From the NCBI RefSeq assembly GCF_014640435.1, contig NZ_BMGY01000006.1, forward strand, positions 106,692-170,691: DNA of 64,000 nt, given 5' to 3'. Position numbers and translations under genes: made by a program. This DNA is from Hymenobacter frigidus. Lineage in GTDB: Bacteria; Bacteroidota; Bacteroidia; Cytophagales; Hymenobacteraceae. Each line of letters begins with the position of its first letter. Position 1 is the first letter of the stretch. This document shows positions 25,753 to 34,000 of the stretch, piece by piece. The notes under the pieces were generated by a model. That model had not been told where the DNA came from. It searched no databases and saw only the letters and a list, made by a program, of their open reading frames with translations.

Positions 25753-26059
25753 AGAAGCCGCCAAGCCCGCAAGCGACCGCCCTGGTGAAGTAATGCGCCT
25801 GCCGTTTTACGCCAAAGGCCTGCCGGTATACGGCACCTTGGGCTTCGTTTTCCGAGGGCCGCCTGCTGGCAGTGGCGCTCTACGGCCCCTGCCAGTGCCG
25901 CGCGATAGCAACAGCTTTGCCGGCAGCGGTTGACGGCGGGTCTTTGGCTGCCGCTCGATTTAGCCGCTGTTCGCCAAGAAAAAGCAAGTTACCGGCGCGG
26001 CTGTTCACTTACTTGCGGCAGCAGTTCGCTGCCGGGCAAACCACTCAAAATTTCGCATT
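25753..26059. other. Gap with possible gene debris
   Basis: 306 bp. A frame from ATG 25793 reads RLPFYAKGLPVYGTLGFVF and then seems to continue one frame over as EGRLLAVALYGPCQ, suggesting a frameshifted remnant of an unrecognised protein. Nothing else is seen. Confidence 0.35.
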
Positions 26060-26785
26060 ATGAACATTGGAATCATCGGGGCCGGCCACATCGGCAGCGC
26101 CCTCGCCGTGCGGCTCGTCAGCTTCGGCCATTCGGTTTATATCGCTAACTCCCGCGGTCCCGAAACGCTGAAAGACGTGGCCCAGAAAACCGGAGCTACC
26201 CCCGTTACGGCCCAGGAAGCGGCTCGCCACGGCGAAATCATCGTGGTCACCATCCCGCTGAAAAACATTCCTGACCTGCCCAAAGACCTGTTCGCGGGCG
26301 TGGCCGCCGACGTGCCCGTCATCGACACGAGCAACTACTACCCCATGCTGCGCGACGGCCACATGCCGGAGCTGGAAACCGGCGACCTCACCGAAAGCGA
26401 GTGGGTGCAGCAGCACCTGGGCCGCCCGGTGGTGAAGGTGTTCAACAACATCTACGCCGACCACCTCCAAAACAAGGGCCTGCCCGCCGGCACGCCCGGC
26501 CGCATTTCCCTACCCGTGGCCGGCGATGATGCCGCCGCCAAGCAGAAAGTAATGGCCCTGGTCGAGGAGTTGGGCTTCGACGCCGTGGACGACGGCAGCC
26601 TGCACGAGTCGTGGCGGCAGCAACCCGGCACTCCGTCCTACGGGGCCGACCTGCCCGCCGACAAGCTGCGGGAGCACTTCGTCAGCCTCGGCACCCAGCG
26701 CACCGAGGCCCAGCACGCCGAGTACTTGGCCAACCATGCCAAGACGGAAGAGGCAATGGCGGCGCAAGGCATCCAGCTGAAGTAG
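26060..26785 (+). CDS. NADP oxidoreductase, F420-dependent-reductase-like
   Basis: 241 residues. Rossmann motif MNIGIIGAGHIGSALAVRL at the N-terminus, then VYIANSRGPETL (NADP-specific arginine loop), VVTIPLKNIPDLP and VIDTSNYYP. This is the NADP oxidoreductase/coenzyme-F420 family; in Bacteroidota, which lack F420, such proteins are NADPH-binding reductases of unclear substrate. Cytoplasmic, single gene. Confidence 0.85.
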   Translation: MNIGIIGAGHIGSALAVRLVSFGHSVYIANSRGPETLKDVAQKTGATPVTAQEAARHGEIIVVTIPLKNIPDLPKDLFAGVAADVPVIDTSNYYPMLRDGHMPELETGDLTESEWVQQHLGRPVVKVFNNIYADHLQNKGLPAGTPGRISLPVAGDDAAAKQKVMALVEELGFDAVDDGSLHESWRQQPGTPSYGADLPADKLREHFVSLGTQRTEAQHAEYLANHAKTEEAMAAQGIQLK

Positions 26786-26883
26786 CCAGCTGCCGAATAA
26801 CCGGCTAACCAAAACGCCATGTCGCGCGCCATCAAAGCAGTTCGCGGGCCCAGCTAATCCAATCGTTTGGAATAGTTGCAGCC

Positions 26884-26913
26884 CGCGAAATGCCTTGGCT
26901 ACGCTCGGCATGG
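26884..26913. repeat. Half copy of the GTCATGC palindrome family
   Basis: GCGAAATGCCTTGGCTACGC followed by TCGGCATGGTG resembles only the right arm of the long palindrome (GCGAGATGCCTCGGCTGCGC TCGGCATGAC). The left arm is absent, so this copy is degenerate. Confidence 0.6.
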
Positions 26914-26993
26914 TGTTTTTTGTGCCTAATGCGGTAACCTCAGAAGCTGGCAGAAGCAGCGTTTTGCTGCCCCTGCCAGCTTTTCAGTCACTC

Positions 26994-27125
26994 GGGTGTA
27001 ATTCAAAACTACGCGCTGCCCTTTTCATCGGTCATCGGTACTGGCCTCTACGCATAGCTGAGGGCATCAGACACAGGTTCGATTTTCCTGCTTGAAGAAG
27101 AGCCGCGTAGTTTTGAATTACACCC
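26994..27125. mobile_element. 132-bp element with perfect 22-bp inverted ends
   Basis: Ends start GGGTGTAATTCAAAAC and are exact inverse copies over 22 bp (26994-27015 and 27104-27125). The 88-bp interior has no coding capacity. The form fits a MITE or a deletion relic of an insertion sequence. No target duplication is evident in the immediate flanks. It sits upstream of a PAP2 gene. Confidence 0.75.
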
Positions 27126-27225
27126 TTTCGGATGCAATGGTCTTGGGCATTGTGGTGCGCCACCTGCCGCCGCTGAAACAGGAAGTAGCGGCGCCACTGA
27201 ACAGCTAGCCCACCCGACGGCCGCG

Positions 27226-27233
27226 TATCTTGC
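27226..27233 (+). promoter_or_regulatory. Possible -7 box for the first PAP2 gene
   Basis: TATCTTGC resembles the Bacteroidota -7 element TAnnTTTG, 38 bp before the ATG at 27271. No clear -33 TTTG was assigned. Confidence 0.4.
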
Positions 27234-27270
27234 TGAGGCTGGTTTGGTAACTGGTTGATTGCACCAATTT

Positions 27271-28212
27271 ATGAAGCATTGCCCTACGCTACTCCTCGCC
27301 GGGGCTTTATGGCTGAGCACCGGCCCCGCCGCCCGCGCCCAGCAGGCCCCCTCGCCCTACACCACTCGCTTCTCCGTCGAGGCCCCCATCACGGCCGGGC
27401 TGCTGGGCCTTAGCGCCACTGGCCTGCTGCTGGTGCAGCACAAGCGCACCGCCACCGATGCTGACCTGGCCGCTCTTGACCGCGCCAATATCCCGGCCCT
27501 CGACCGGTTTTCGGCGGGCCGGTTCAGTCCGCGCGCCCAGCTCGTGAGCGACGGTTTTTGCTACGGCACTCTGGCGCTGGTGCCCGCCCTGCTGGCCTTC
27601 CAGTCCAACGTGCACGGCCGCTACGGGCAGGTGGCTGGTCTCTACCTCGAAACCATGAGCAGCACGGCCGCCCTTTTCACCCTCACCGTGGGCACCGTGT
27701 ACCGCTACCGGCCCTACCTCTACGGCCCCGAGGGCGGCGAGCTGCGCCACGGCCCCGTGGCCACCGACTCGTTCTTCGGCGGACACACCGCCCACACCGC
27801 CACGGCCACGTTCTTCGCCGCCCAGGTTTTTCACGATTTCAACCCCGGCTCCAAAGCGCAGCCTTACGTGTGGGGCGTGGCCGCCGCCGTGCCCGCCGTG
27901 GTGGCCTACTTCCGCGTGCGGGCCGGCAAGCATTTCCTGTCTGATAACCTGGTGGGCTATGCCGTGGGGGCTACCGTGGGCGTGCTGGTGCCGCGCCTGC
28001 ACCGCAACGACACCGTGTTCGACCCCGCCCTCGTGCCCCCGCAGCGCTTCCGCGATTCGGCGGTGGGCGTGGGGGTAGGGGCGGCGGTGGGCTTGGTGGC
28101 GCTGCATTTCTACAAGCGGCTGCACGGCACGGGCGTGTCGCTGGGGCCGGTGCAGGGAGCAAACGTGAACGGCTACGCCTACGGCGGCGTGCGTTTTACC
28201 AGGGCGCTGTAG
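27271..28212 (+). CDS. PAP2-superfamily phosphatase, copy 1
   Basis: 313 residues. Signal peptide KHCPTLLLAGALWLSTGPAARAQ, then a PAP2 phosphatase core with several hydrophobic segments: YRYRPYLYG (phosphate-binding Arg), SFFGGHTAHTATATFF (GGH in place of the usual SGH) and RAGKHFLSDNLVGYAVG (the catalytic His). It probably dephosphorylates lipid pyrophosphates or phosphatidate at the envelope. A paralogue lies at 31448 and a possible dead third copy at 28855. ATG at 27271 chosen over TTG at 27259. Confidence 0.88.
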   Translation: MKHCPTLLLAGALWLSTGPAARAQQAPSPYTTRFSVEAPITAGLLGLSATGLLLVQHKRTATDADLAALDRANIPALDRFSAGRFSPRAQLVSDGFCYGTLALVPALLAFQSNVHGRYGQVAGLYLETMSSTAALFTLTVGTVYRYRPYLYGPEGGELRHGPVATDSFFGGHTAHTATATFFAAQVFHDFNPGSKAQPYVWGVAAAVPAVVAYFRVRAGKHFLSDNLVGYAVGATVGVLVPRLHRNDTVFDPALVPPQRFRDSAVGVGVGAAVGLVALHFYKRLHGTGVSLGPVQGANVNGYAYGGVRFTRAL

Positions 28213-28255
28213 ACCGGCCACGGTGGCTAGCTTCGTCAATGCGTTATTTCGCAGC

Positions 28256-28690
28256 ATGAATAAGCTGAACTTGTTGTGGATGATACCGGCCTTTTTCGTC
28301 GGATTCGGCACTTTCTGGTGCTTCATCATCAAGGTGCTGTCCTTGCTGGCGTGGGGGCGTCTGGCCGGCGAATACCTGGCCTCCGACCCAGCGGGCCTGC
28401 CGGTGCAATTCCGAATAGCCAGGGCCAAGCTCGGGGTGGTTTCTTATAATGGGGTGATTAAGGCCGGGGCCTTGCCGCAGGGGCTGGCGTTGCGGGTCGC
28501 CTGGCTGTTTCAGGTGGGCCACCCGCCCCTGCTGATTCCGTGGCAGGCCCTCGCGCCCATCCGCACCCGTAAAATTCTCTGGACAACTTATTATTCCACT
28601 ACTATTCAGGTGAGCTCGGGCCAGGTCGATTTCCAGTTTTCCGACCCGGAGTTGGTGCAGGCACTCCGGTCCTGGCTGCGGGTTGAGTAG
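28256..28690 (+). CDS. Small membrane protein of unknown function
   Basis: 144 residues from ATG 28256 (a GTG at 28223 is an alternative). Strong hydrophobic segment LLWMIPAFFVGFGTFWCFII near the start; the rest is a compact soluble domain with WLFQVGHPPLLIPWQAL and TTIQVSSGQVDFQFSDPELV. Such proteins appear as single-domain hypotheticals in Bacteroidota; no function is known. It follows PAP2 copy 1 by 43 bp and may be co-transcribed. Confidence 0.72.
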   Translation: MNKLNLLWMIPAFFVGFGTFWCFIIKVLSLLAWGRLAGEYLASDPAGLPVQFRIARAKLGVVSYNGVIKAGALPQGLALRVAWLFQVGHPPLLIPWQALAPIRTRKILWTTYYSTTIQVSSGQVDFQFSDPELVQALRSWLRVE

Positions 28691-28854
28691 CTCCGACCAC
28701 ACGGGTAGCCCCGCCAACCCGCGCATTGGCCCCGCAAATCGGCTCATGCATCCCGCAAACCCGTTCGGGGGGCACAAATTGGCTAATGGGCCTTGTTTCT
28801 GCTAAAACACAATGCGCGAACCCAAACACGCTGTTTTGGCTCGGCCTTCGCCCC

Positions 28855-29010
28855 AGGAAGCTCCGCCCTACGCTAGCCCTGGCCGGGGCTGTGCGGTTGA
28901 GCAGCCGCCCGGCCACCACCTACAGCTTCTCGTCGCAGTGCCGGCAGAGTTCCGCGTTGGGGCGGCCGTTGTTGGACGGGTGTCGCCCTACCGGGTACGC
29001 CCCCGCTGGG
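28855..29010 (+). pseudogene. Possible decayed third PAP2-gene copy
   Basis: The stretch around 28855-28920 has near-identical DNA to the signal-peptide region of PAP2 copy 1 (shared CCCTACGCTA and GCCGGGGCT words) and translates as LRPTLALAGAVRLSSRPA, close to CPTLLLAGALWLSTGPA. Farther on, TCGCCCTACCGG near 28985 resembles the RPYLYG coding region. Reading frames do not connect. It is weak but position between two intact paralogues supports it. Confidence 0.4.
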
Positions 29011-29060
29011 GCGGGTGATTTATGCTCCGCAAATTGGCCTAGCCCAGTTTCACGAATAAT

Positions 29061-29158
29061 GAACGGGGTAGAGACGCGACCCTTCGCGTCTCGGCGTTGA
29101 ACGGTTTGGGGTGTTGACGACGCGAACGCCGGGGCACGAAGGGTCGCGTCGCTACACC
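29061..29158. repeat. GAGACGCGACCC-family palindrome
   Basis: Left arm GGTAGAGACGCGACCCTTCG and right arm CGAAGGGTCGCGTCGCTACA are near complements around a 45-bp middle that contains GACGCGAACGCC. A further outer pair GAACGG / CCGTTC continues to about 29174. A different repeat family from the GTCATGC one; only this copy is in the window. Confidence 0.75.
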
Positions 29159-29189
29159 AATTGGTACACCGTTCACAAAATATTTCTAA

Positions 29190-30749
29190 CTAAGCCATTA
29201 CCTCCGACTGCAGCTTGTGCACGATGCCCTGCAGCTGCTGATTCCTGGGCAAGGCGCGGGCCAGCATCTGCAAGCCGCCCAGCTGCCGCTCGTTGAGCGG
29301 GGTGGGCTGGCCGCCGTTGTAGTAGCGGCTGGCGGCCACGAAGCGGGCCAGCGCATCGGGGCGGCTGCCGTGGCCTTCGATGCGAAATTGCGCCGGGACC
29401 AGGAGCCCAAAAAATAGCTCCCAGGCCAGGTAAGGGTACTTATCAAGGCTGGGGGAAACGTCAAGGTCGTGCGAGAACATTTCCAGCGTTTCCTGGCTCG
29501 TGGTTTCCTCCCGGTACTGCTTAGATTCCTCGTATTCGTCCAGGCCCCGGCGCATTTCGGCCAGTGAGGGCAGGGCGTGGTGGCCGCTCCAGCAGTCCGC
29601 AATCCAGCGGGCCTGCAGCTCCACGGTGGGGAAATAGGAGCCTATCTGCGCAAACAAGCCCATAAAAGCAAAATTGGGCAGCGCCGGGTGGAAGGTGAAA
29701 TGGTGCAAATCGAGGTGCTGGCGGTCGGCGTGTACGGCCTGCCGGATATCTTCGCTCAGAAAGGGCAGGTTCAGGTCGTAGCCCGTGGCCAGGACAAGGC
29801 TGTCGGCGGGCACCTTCTGGCCGTCGGTGAGCACGGCCCCGTTCGTGGTGAAGGTGCGCACGCCGGGCACGGCCCGGATGTGGCCGATGGCCAGGTCGTC
29901 GAGGTAATCCTGGCACTGCGCCACGCCAGCTTCCAGCAGGTCGTCGGATGGGCGCAGGCCCCCAAAGTCGGCCGGGTTGCCAAAGCTCTCCAGAATGAAC
30001 TGCTTCAGGCCCGCCGCCGCCTGCTCGGGCGGCAGCGCCTGGTTGAGGTAGGCCGCGAAGCGCGTGAACACCGACTGCTCCACGGGCATGCCCTTCAGCA
30101 GCTTGCGGATGATGTAGCGCGGCTTGCGGCAGGACGAAATCACGGTGGTATCGGTGTTGCGGGCCAGGTCGCTGGCAATTTCGAGGCCGCTGATGCTGTT
30201 GCCCACCACCAGCACCCGCTGCCCGCGAAAGTCCTGGCGGCCCCGGTACGCGAATGAGTGCACCACTTTGCCCTCAAACTGGTCGAGCCCCGGCGTATTC
30301 GGAAAACGGGGCTTGTTGTAGCGCCCCGAGGCCACGATAACGTGCGAAAACTCTTCCGTATGCTGCTTCCCGGCCGCGTCGGTGCTCACCACAGTGTAGC
30401 ACTTTGCCGGCCCCCGCTTGATTTGCTCCACGCGGGTGTTCAGGCGCAGGTAGGGCTCCAGGCCAAAGTGTTGCGCGTAGGCCGTAAGGTAGGCCAGCAC
30501 TTCCTGGTTGGTCGGAAACATCTGCGTGCCAGCCGGATAGTCAAAATCCGAAAATGACATCTCGACGTGGCAGGATTTGGCGTGCATTTCGGGCCAGACG
30601 CCGCTGTGCGCCGCGCCTTGGTTCCACTGCCCCCCAAGGCCGCTGCTTTGCTCGATAACAACTGGAGTTTGCCCGTCCTCCAGCAATGATTTGGCCGCGG
30701 CCAGCCCGGCCGGCCCGGCCCCGATGATGGCAACCGTCATTTTTTCCAT
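29190..30749 (-). CDS. Flavin-containing monooxygenase
   Basis: 519 residues. FAD motif IIGAGPAGLAAAKSL at residues 8-22, NADP motif VVGNSISGLEIASDL near residue 182 and between them the FMO/BVMO fingerprint FEGKVVHSFAYRG (F-x-G-x-x-x-H-x-x-x-Y). A late ATGY motif (LATGYDLNLPF) is also typical. Class B monooxygenases oxidise N, S or ketone groups of small molecules using NADPH and O2; substrate unknown. Cytoplasmic. A long AT-rich upstream region with an inverted repeat suggests regulated expression. Confidence 0.9.
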   Translation of the reverse strand: MEKMTVAIIGAGPAGLAAAKSLLEDGQTPVVIEQSSGLGGQWNQGAAHSGVWPEMHAKSCHVEMSFSDFDYPAGTQMFPTNQEVLAYLTAYAQHFGLEPYLRLNTRVEQIKRGPAKCYTVVSTDAAGKQHTEEFSHVIVASGRYNKPRFPNTPGLDQFEGKVVHSFAYRGRQDFRGQRVLVVGNSISGLEIASDLARNTDTTVISSCRKPRYIIRKLLKGMPVEQSVFTRFAAYLNQALPPEQAAAGLKQFILESFGNPADFGGLRPSDDLLEAGVAQCQDYLDDLAIGHIRAVPGVRTFTTNGAVLTDGQKVPADSLVLATGYDLNLPFLSEDIRQAVHADRQHLDLHHFTFHPALPNFAFMGLFAQIGSYFPTVELQARWIADCWSGHHALPSLAEMRRGLDEYEESKQYREETTSQETLEMFSHDLDVSPSLDKYPYLAWELFFGLLVPAQFRIEGHGSRPDALARFVAASRYYNGGQPTPLNERQLGGLQMLARALPRNQQLQGIVHKLQSEVMA

Positions 30750-30863
30750 GACTATAGATACTTAAGTTGTGAAGTAATAGACCTCGCGACATCCCGATAC
30801 GAGCGCGGCAGCACAAACCCGATAATCAGCTTCAAGTAGCTGCGGAAATAAGACACTTAACAT

Positions 30864-30889
30864 TTAATATTAAATATACTTAATATTTT
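30864..30889. promoter_or_regulatory. AT-rich inverted repeat, candidate operator
   Basis: AATATTAA at 30866-30873 and TTAATATT at 30880-30887, spaced 6 bp, 117 bp upstream of the flavin monooxygenase start in an AT-rich island. The symmetry fits a dimeric repressor site. The regulator is not adjacent. Confidence 0.4.
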
Positions 30890-31096
30890 ACAATATTATC
30901 CTGACTGTAGCTTTGATAAACCCAACGGTACAGCTAATGCATTGCTCCTCAAAAGGCTGTTTTGAAGAGTGCGAAATTATTGGTATACTCTTAATAGAAG
31001 GCTAAACGCTTGGTTCACTTAACCCAGGTCTTAAGGGATGGGCCGACGTGCCAAACAATCGGGTGATTTCTCATACCGGCTGAATTCGGGCGGCGG

Positions 31097-31360
31097 GTGC
31101 GGGCGTTGGGGCCGGGCTTCTACGTGCTGAGGCTCGGTTTCCACGTAGCGTTTCTGCGGGTGCGCGAGGGCGGGGCCGTGCAGCTGGTGCATTCATCCTA
31201 CGTGGGCCTCGGGGCGGTGGTGCGCAAAGCCGCCGACATCAGCGAAGCCCTGGTGTCGAACTACCGGGTGGTGGGCAAAGTATCGGTCGATGACGTGCTG
31301 GTGCGCCGGTGGCTACCGGGCGAGGTGCTGGCCGTGCACGGTGCCACCGTGAAGGGGTGA
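31097..31360 (+). pseudogene. C-terminal fragment of an unidentified protein
   Basis: 87 codons from a GTG. GFYVLRLGFHVAFLRVREGG and LVHSSYVGLGAVVRKAAD look like a real folded domain end (H-x-x-F-x-x-V ... H-S-S-Y), perhaps of a secreted cysteine-peptidase-like family, ending LVRRWLPGEVLAV. The start of such a protein is missing and the DNA upstream is the AT-rich island, so this is probably a 5'-deleted gene. Family assignment is a guess. Confidence 0.4.
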
Positions 31361-31447
31361 GTTGAGCGCGGAAGGGCCCGGTCAGCCCGGCACAAACCCT
31401 GGTTTGCTGTCTGCCGTTTCAGTTTTATTCCCACCACTGATTATTTC

Positions 31448-32278
31448 ATGAAGTTAATTTCCTTACTCATTCTGTCCGGGGCGTTGCTCCTGACGTCGGG
31501 TCCGGCGGCAATCGCGCAGCAGGCTCCTTCGCCCTATCATACCCGCTTCGCCGTTGATGGACCCATCGCATTGGGCCTGGGAGCGGTGAGCGTTTTCGGC
31601 TTGTACCGGGTGCAGCAAAAAAGTGGCCTCAGCAACATTGAGCTGGCTGCTCTCAATAAAAACGACATACCGAGCTACGACCGTTTCGCCGCGGGCAAAT
31701 ACAGCGAAACGGCCCAGACCACCAGCGACTTGCTGTGCTACCCCACGCTGGTCATAGCCCCCGGCCTGCTGGCCCTGAACCCGGCCATTCGCAGTCGTTA
31801 CGGCCAGGTGGCCGCCCTCTACCTGGAAACCATGCTGGCGACCGATGCCATTTTTACCACCACGGTAGGCAACGTGTACCGCAGCCGGCCCTACCTCTAC
31901 GGCACGGAGGGCGGCAATGGGCGCTCCGGTAAGATTGCCACCAACTCGTTTTTTGCGGGCCATACGGCGCATACCGCAACGGCTACTTTCTTCGTGGCCA
32001 AGGTCTTTCATGACTTCAACCCCGGTTCGTCGGCCGAGCCATTTATCTGGGGCGCGGCGGCCGTGTTGCCCGCCGCCGTGGCCTACTACCGCATGGAGGC
32101 GGGCAAGCATTTCCTTTCCGATAACATCGTCGGGTATGCCCTGGGCGCTACCATGGGCATTGTGGTGCCCCAGCTGCACAAGAAAACTTCCGGTCGGGGC
32201 CTATCGCTGATGCCCATGCAGGGCCAGAACGTGAACGGGTTCGCCTATTCCGGCCTGCTGCTCACTAAGCGGCTGTGA
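31448..32278 (+). CDS. PAP2-superfamily phosphatase, copy 2
   Basis: 276 residues, clear paralogue of the protein at 27271: signal peptide KLISLLILSGALLLTSGPAA, identical QQAPSPY start of the mature chain, YRSRPYLYGTEGG, NSFFAGHTAHTATATFF, EAGKHFLSDNIVGYALG and the end QNVNGFAYSGLLLTK. It lacks the 30-residue insertion that copy 1 has before its last strand. Envelope lipid phosphatase activity is inferred. Single gene. Confidence 0.88.
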   Translation: MKLISLLILSGALLLTSGPAAIAQQAPSPYHTRFAVDGPIALGLGAVSVFGLYRVQQKSGLSNIELAALNKNDIPSYDRFAAGKYSETAQTTSDLLCYPTLVIAPGLLALNPAIRSRYGQVAALYLETMLATDAIFTTTVGNVYRSRPYLYGTEGGNGRSGKIATNSFFAGHTAHTATATFFVAKVFHDFNPGSSAEPFIWGAAAVLPAAVAYYRMEAGKHFLSDNIVGYALGATMGIVVPQLHKKTSGRGLSLMPMQGQNVNGFAYSGLLLTKRL

Positions 32279-32505
32279 GCTAGGCAATGCCTGTTTGACG
32301 CTTCAGCTGAGGACGTGCTTTAGCAGCTGCCCAGTCCCAATCCCAGCAACGTGCTGGGTAGGGGAAAAAGAAAACGTTTTTTCCTGTCACAAGCTAGGCT
32401 GAAGGTGGTTGCGGCATTGCTTAAACCCTGCCTGCCAATCCTGATTGTAAGGGCCAGCCGGTGGGTGCGTCAGCCCCAGGGTTCAACAAAACATTGCCTT
32501 AACTT

Positions 32506-33117
32506 ATGAAAAACGTATTCCGTGCCGTCATTCTCGGTAGCCTGCTGACTGCCGTTGCCCCGCTACTGCACGCCCAAACCCCACCTCCTGCCTTTGCGGC
32601 TACGGGGCTGGCCGTCGGCGAAACTGCGCCCTTGTTCCGGGCCAAGGACGCGGCCGGCCGCGAAGTCAACCTCCAGCAGCTGCTGAAAAAAGGGCCGGTG
32701 GTGCTGTATTTCTACCGGGGGCAGTGGTGCCCGTTCTGCAACAAGCAGCTCAGTCAGCTGCAGGATTCGCTGCAGCAGCTCACCGCTAAAGGGGCGCAAG
32801 TGGTGGTGATATCGCCCGAAACGCAGGACAACATCGGCAAAACCGTGACTAAGACCAAGGCCAGCTTCCCCATTGTGCACGACCAGGATTTTGCCATCAT
32901 GAAAGCCTACCGTACGGCCTTCACCGTGCAGCCCGACGTGGTGACCAAGTACAAGGGTTTCGGCGTGGATTTGCTGGCCGCCAACGGGGCCGATGCCGCC
33001 GTGCTGCCCGTGCCCGCCACTTACATTGTGGGCCAAAACGGCAAAATAAAGTACGTGTACTTCAACCCCGACTACCGCCGTCGCGTGAGTGTGAAAGCCG
33101 TAGCTGCCGCGCTCTAA
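32506..33117 (+). CDS. Secreted peroxiredoxin-like protein
   Basis: 203 residues. Signal peptide FRAVILGSLLTAVAPLLHAQ, then an AhpC/TSA thioredoxin fold: LYFYRGQWCPFCNKQLSQL with the peroxidatic-type Cys pair WCPFC near residue 75, VVISPET, and VPATYIVGQNGKIKYVY. Probably periplasmic peroxide or disulfide reduction. The CxxC arrangement is also compatible with a thiol oxidoreductase. Convergent with pncA. Confidence 0.87.
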   Translation: MKNVFRAVILGSLLTAVAPLLHAQTPPPAFAATGLAVGETAPLFRAKDAAGREVNLQQLLKKGPVVLYFYRGQWCPFCNKQLSQLQDSLQQLTAKGAQVVVISPETQDNIGKTVTKTKASFPIVHDQDFAIMKAYRTAFTVQPDVVTKYKGFGVDLLAANGADAAVLPVPATYIVGQNGKIKYVYFNPDYRRRVSVKAVAAAL

Positions 33118-33744
33118 TCAGGCGCTGAATTCGGTATTTAGCAACGAGGGGCTCGCCACCAGGTGAGCCCCTTTGGCTTTCAGGTCGGCCAAGGCGGCTG
33201 TAAATCCTTCGGCGCTGATGGCGCGGGTGGCATCGGTGATAACGAACGTGGTGAAGCCGGCTGCCAGCGCATCCAGCGCGGAGTAGTACACGCAGTAGTC
33301 GCCGGCCAGGCCGGCCACGTACACGTCGGTTATCTGCCGGCCGCGCAGGTAATCGGCCAGGGCGGTGCTTTTGCGGTGGCCGTTGTCAAAAAACGCGCTG
33401 TAGCTGTCGATTTCGGGATTGGTGCCTTTGCGAAAAATGGCTTCTACGCGCTCGGTGTGCAGGGCGCCCGCCAGCTCGGCCCCAGGGCTGGCCTGGGTGC
33501 AGTGGTCGGGCCAAAGTACCTGGGGCAAGCCGTGCAGGTCAATCTGCTCAAACTGCGTTCGGCCCGCGTGGCTGCTGGCAAAGCTCTGGTGACCAATTGG
33601 GTGCCAGTCCTGGGTAGCCACTACCAGGTCAAACAACGGTTGAAGTGAATTCACCAGCGGGATAACGGCGTTGCCATCGGGCACGGCCAGCCGGCCACCG
33701 GGCAAGAAGTCATTCTGAATATCGATGAGCAAAAGCGCTTTCAT
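33118..33744 (-). CDS. pncA: Nicotinamidase PncA
   Basis: 208 residues, isochorismatase-like cysteine hydrolase converting nicotinamide to nicotinate in NAD salvage. Visible: LLIDIQNDFLPGGRLAV with the catalytic Asp, ATQDWHPIGHQSFAS (metal-binding Asp/His), FRKGTNPEIDSYSAF (catalytic Lys) and VAGLAGDYCVYYSALDA with the nucleophilic Cys. ATG at 33744 gives the conserved start KALLLIDIQ; the upstream extension is rejected. The stop abuts that of the peroxiredoxin gene. Confidence 0.93.
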   Translation of the reverse strand: MKALLLIDIQNDFLPGGRLAVPDGNAVIPLVNSLQPLFDLVVATQDWHPIGHQSFASSHAGRTQFEQIDLHGLPQVLWPDHCTQASPGAELAGALHTERVEAIFRKGTNPEIDSYSAFFDNGHRKSTALADYLRGRQITDVYVAGLAGDYCVYYSALDALAAGFTTFVITDATRAISAEGFTAALADLKAKGAHLVASPSLLNTEFSA

Positions 33745-33808
33745 AGGGAGGGAAAGGTGGGAGGACGCAGTGGGAGGAAATAAAAAGGAGGCGAACAGTA
33801 TAAAGCAC

Positions 33809-33897
33809 GTCATGCTGAGCTTGTCGAGGCATCTCGCTCGGGCCGTCCGGGTCGCTCAACGAGGCGAGCGAGATGCCTCGGCTGCGCTCAGCATGAC
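33809..33897. repeat. Palindromic GTCATGC-family repeat (long form)
   Basis: Arms GTCATGCTGAGCTTGTCGAG / CTCGGCTGCGCTCAGCATGAC-like with GAGGCATCTCGCTC inside. Its right flank CACTTAGTTTTTTTGAATTC (to about 33935) is shared with the copy before ftsQ, meaning the two are copies of one longer unit. Confidence 0.85.
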
Positions 33898-34000
33898 GGT
33901 CACTTAGTTTTTTTGAATTCCTGAACAGCTTTAACAGCTAAAACCAAGCATTGACCGGGTGGTTACGTTTACGCAGCTACAAACTTTTCGCTACGTACTC

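Noticed and set aside
27307..28428. Minus-strand open frame of 373 codons opposite PAP2 copy 1
   Set aside because: Shadow; PAP2 catalytic motifs are on +.
28726..29100. 124-codon + frame in the gap after the small membrane protein
   Set aside because: No start context or domain, runs into a palindromic repeat; its only recognisable piece is the PAP2-like debris reported separately.
29061..29158. CRISPR-like short repeats
   Set aside because: There are only two inverse arms, not direct repeats with spacers; no cas gene is present.
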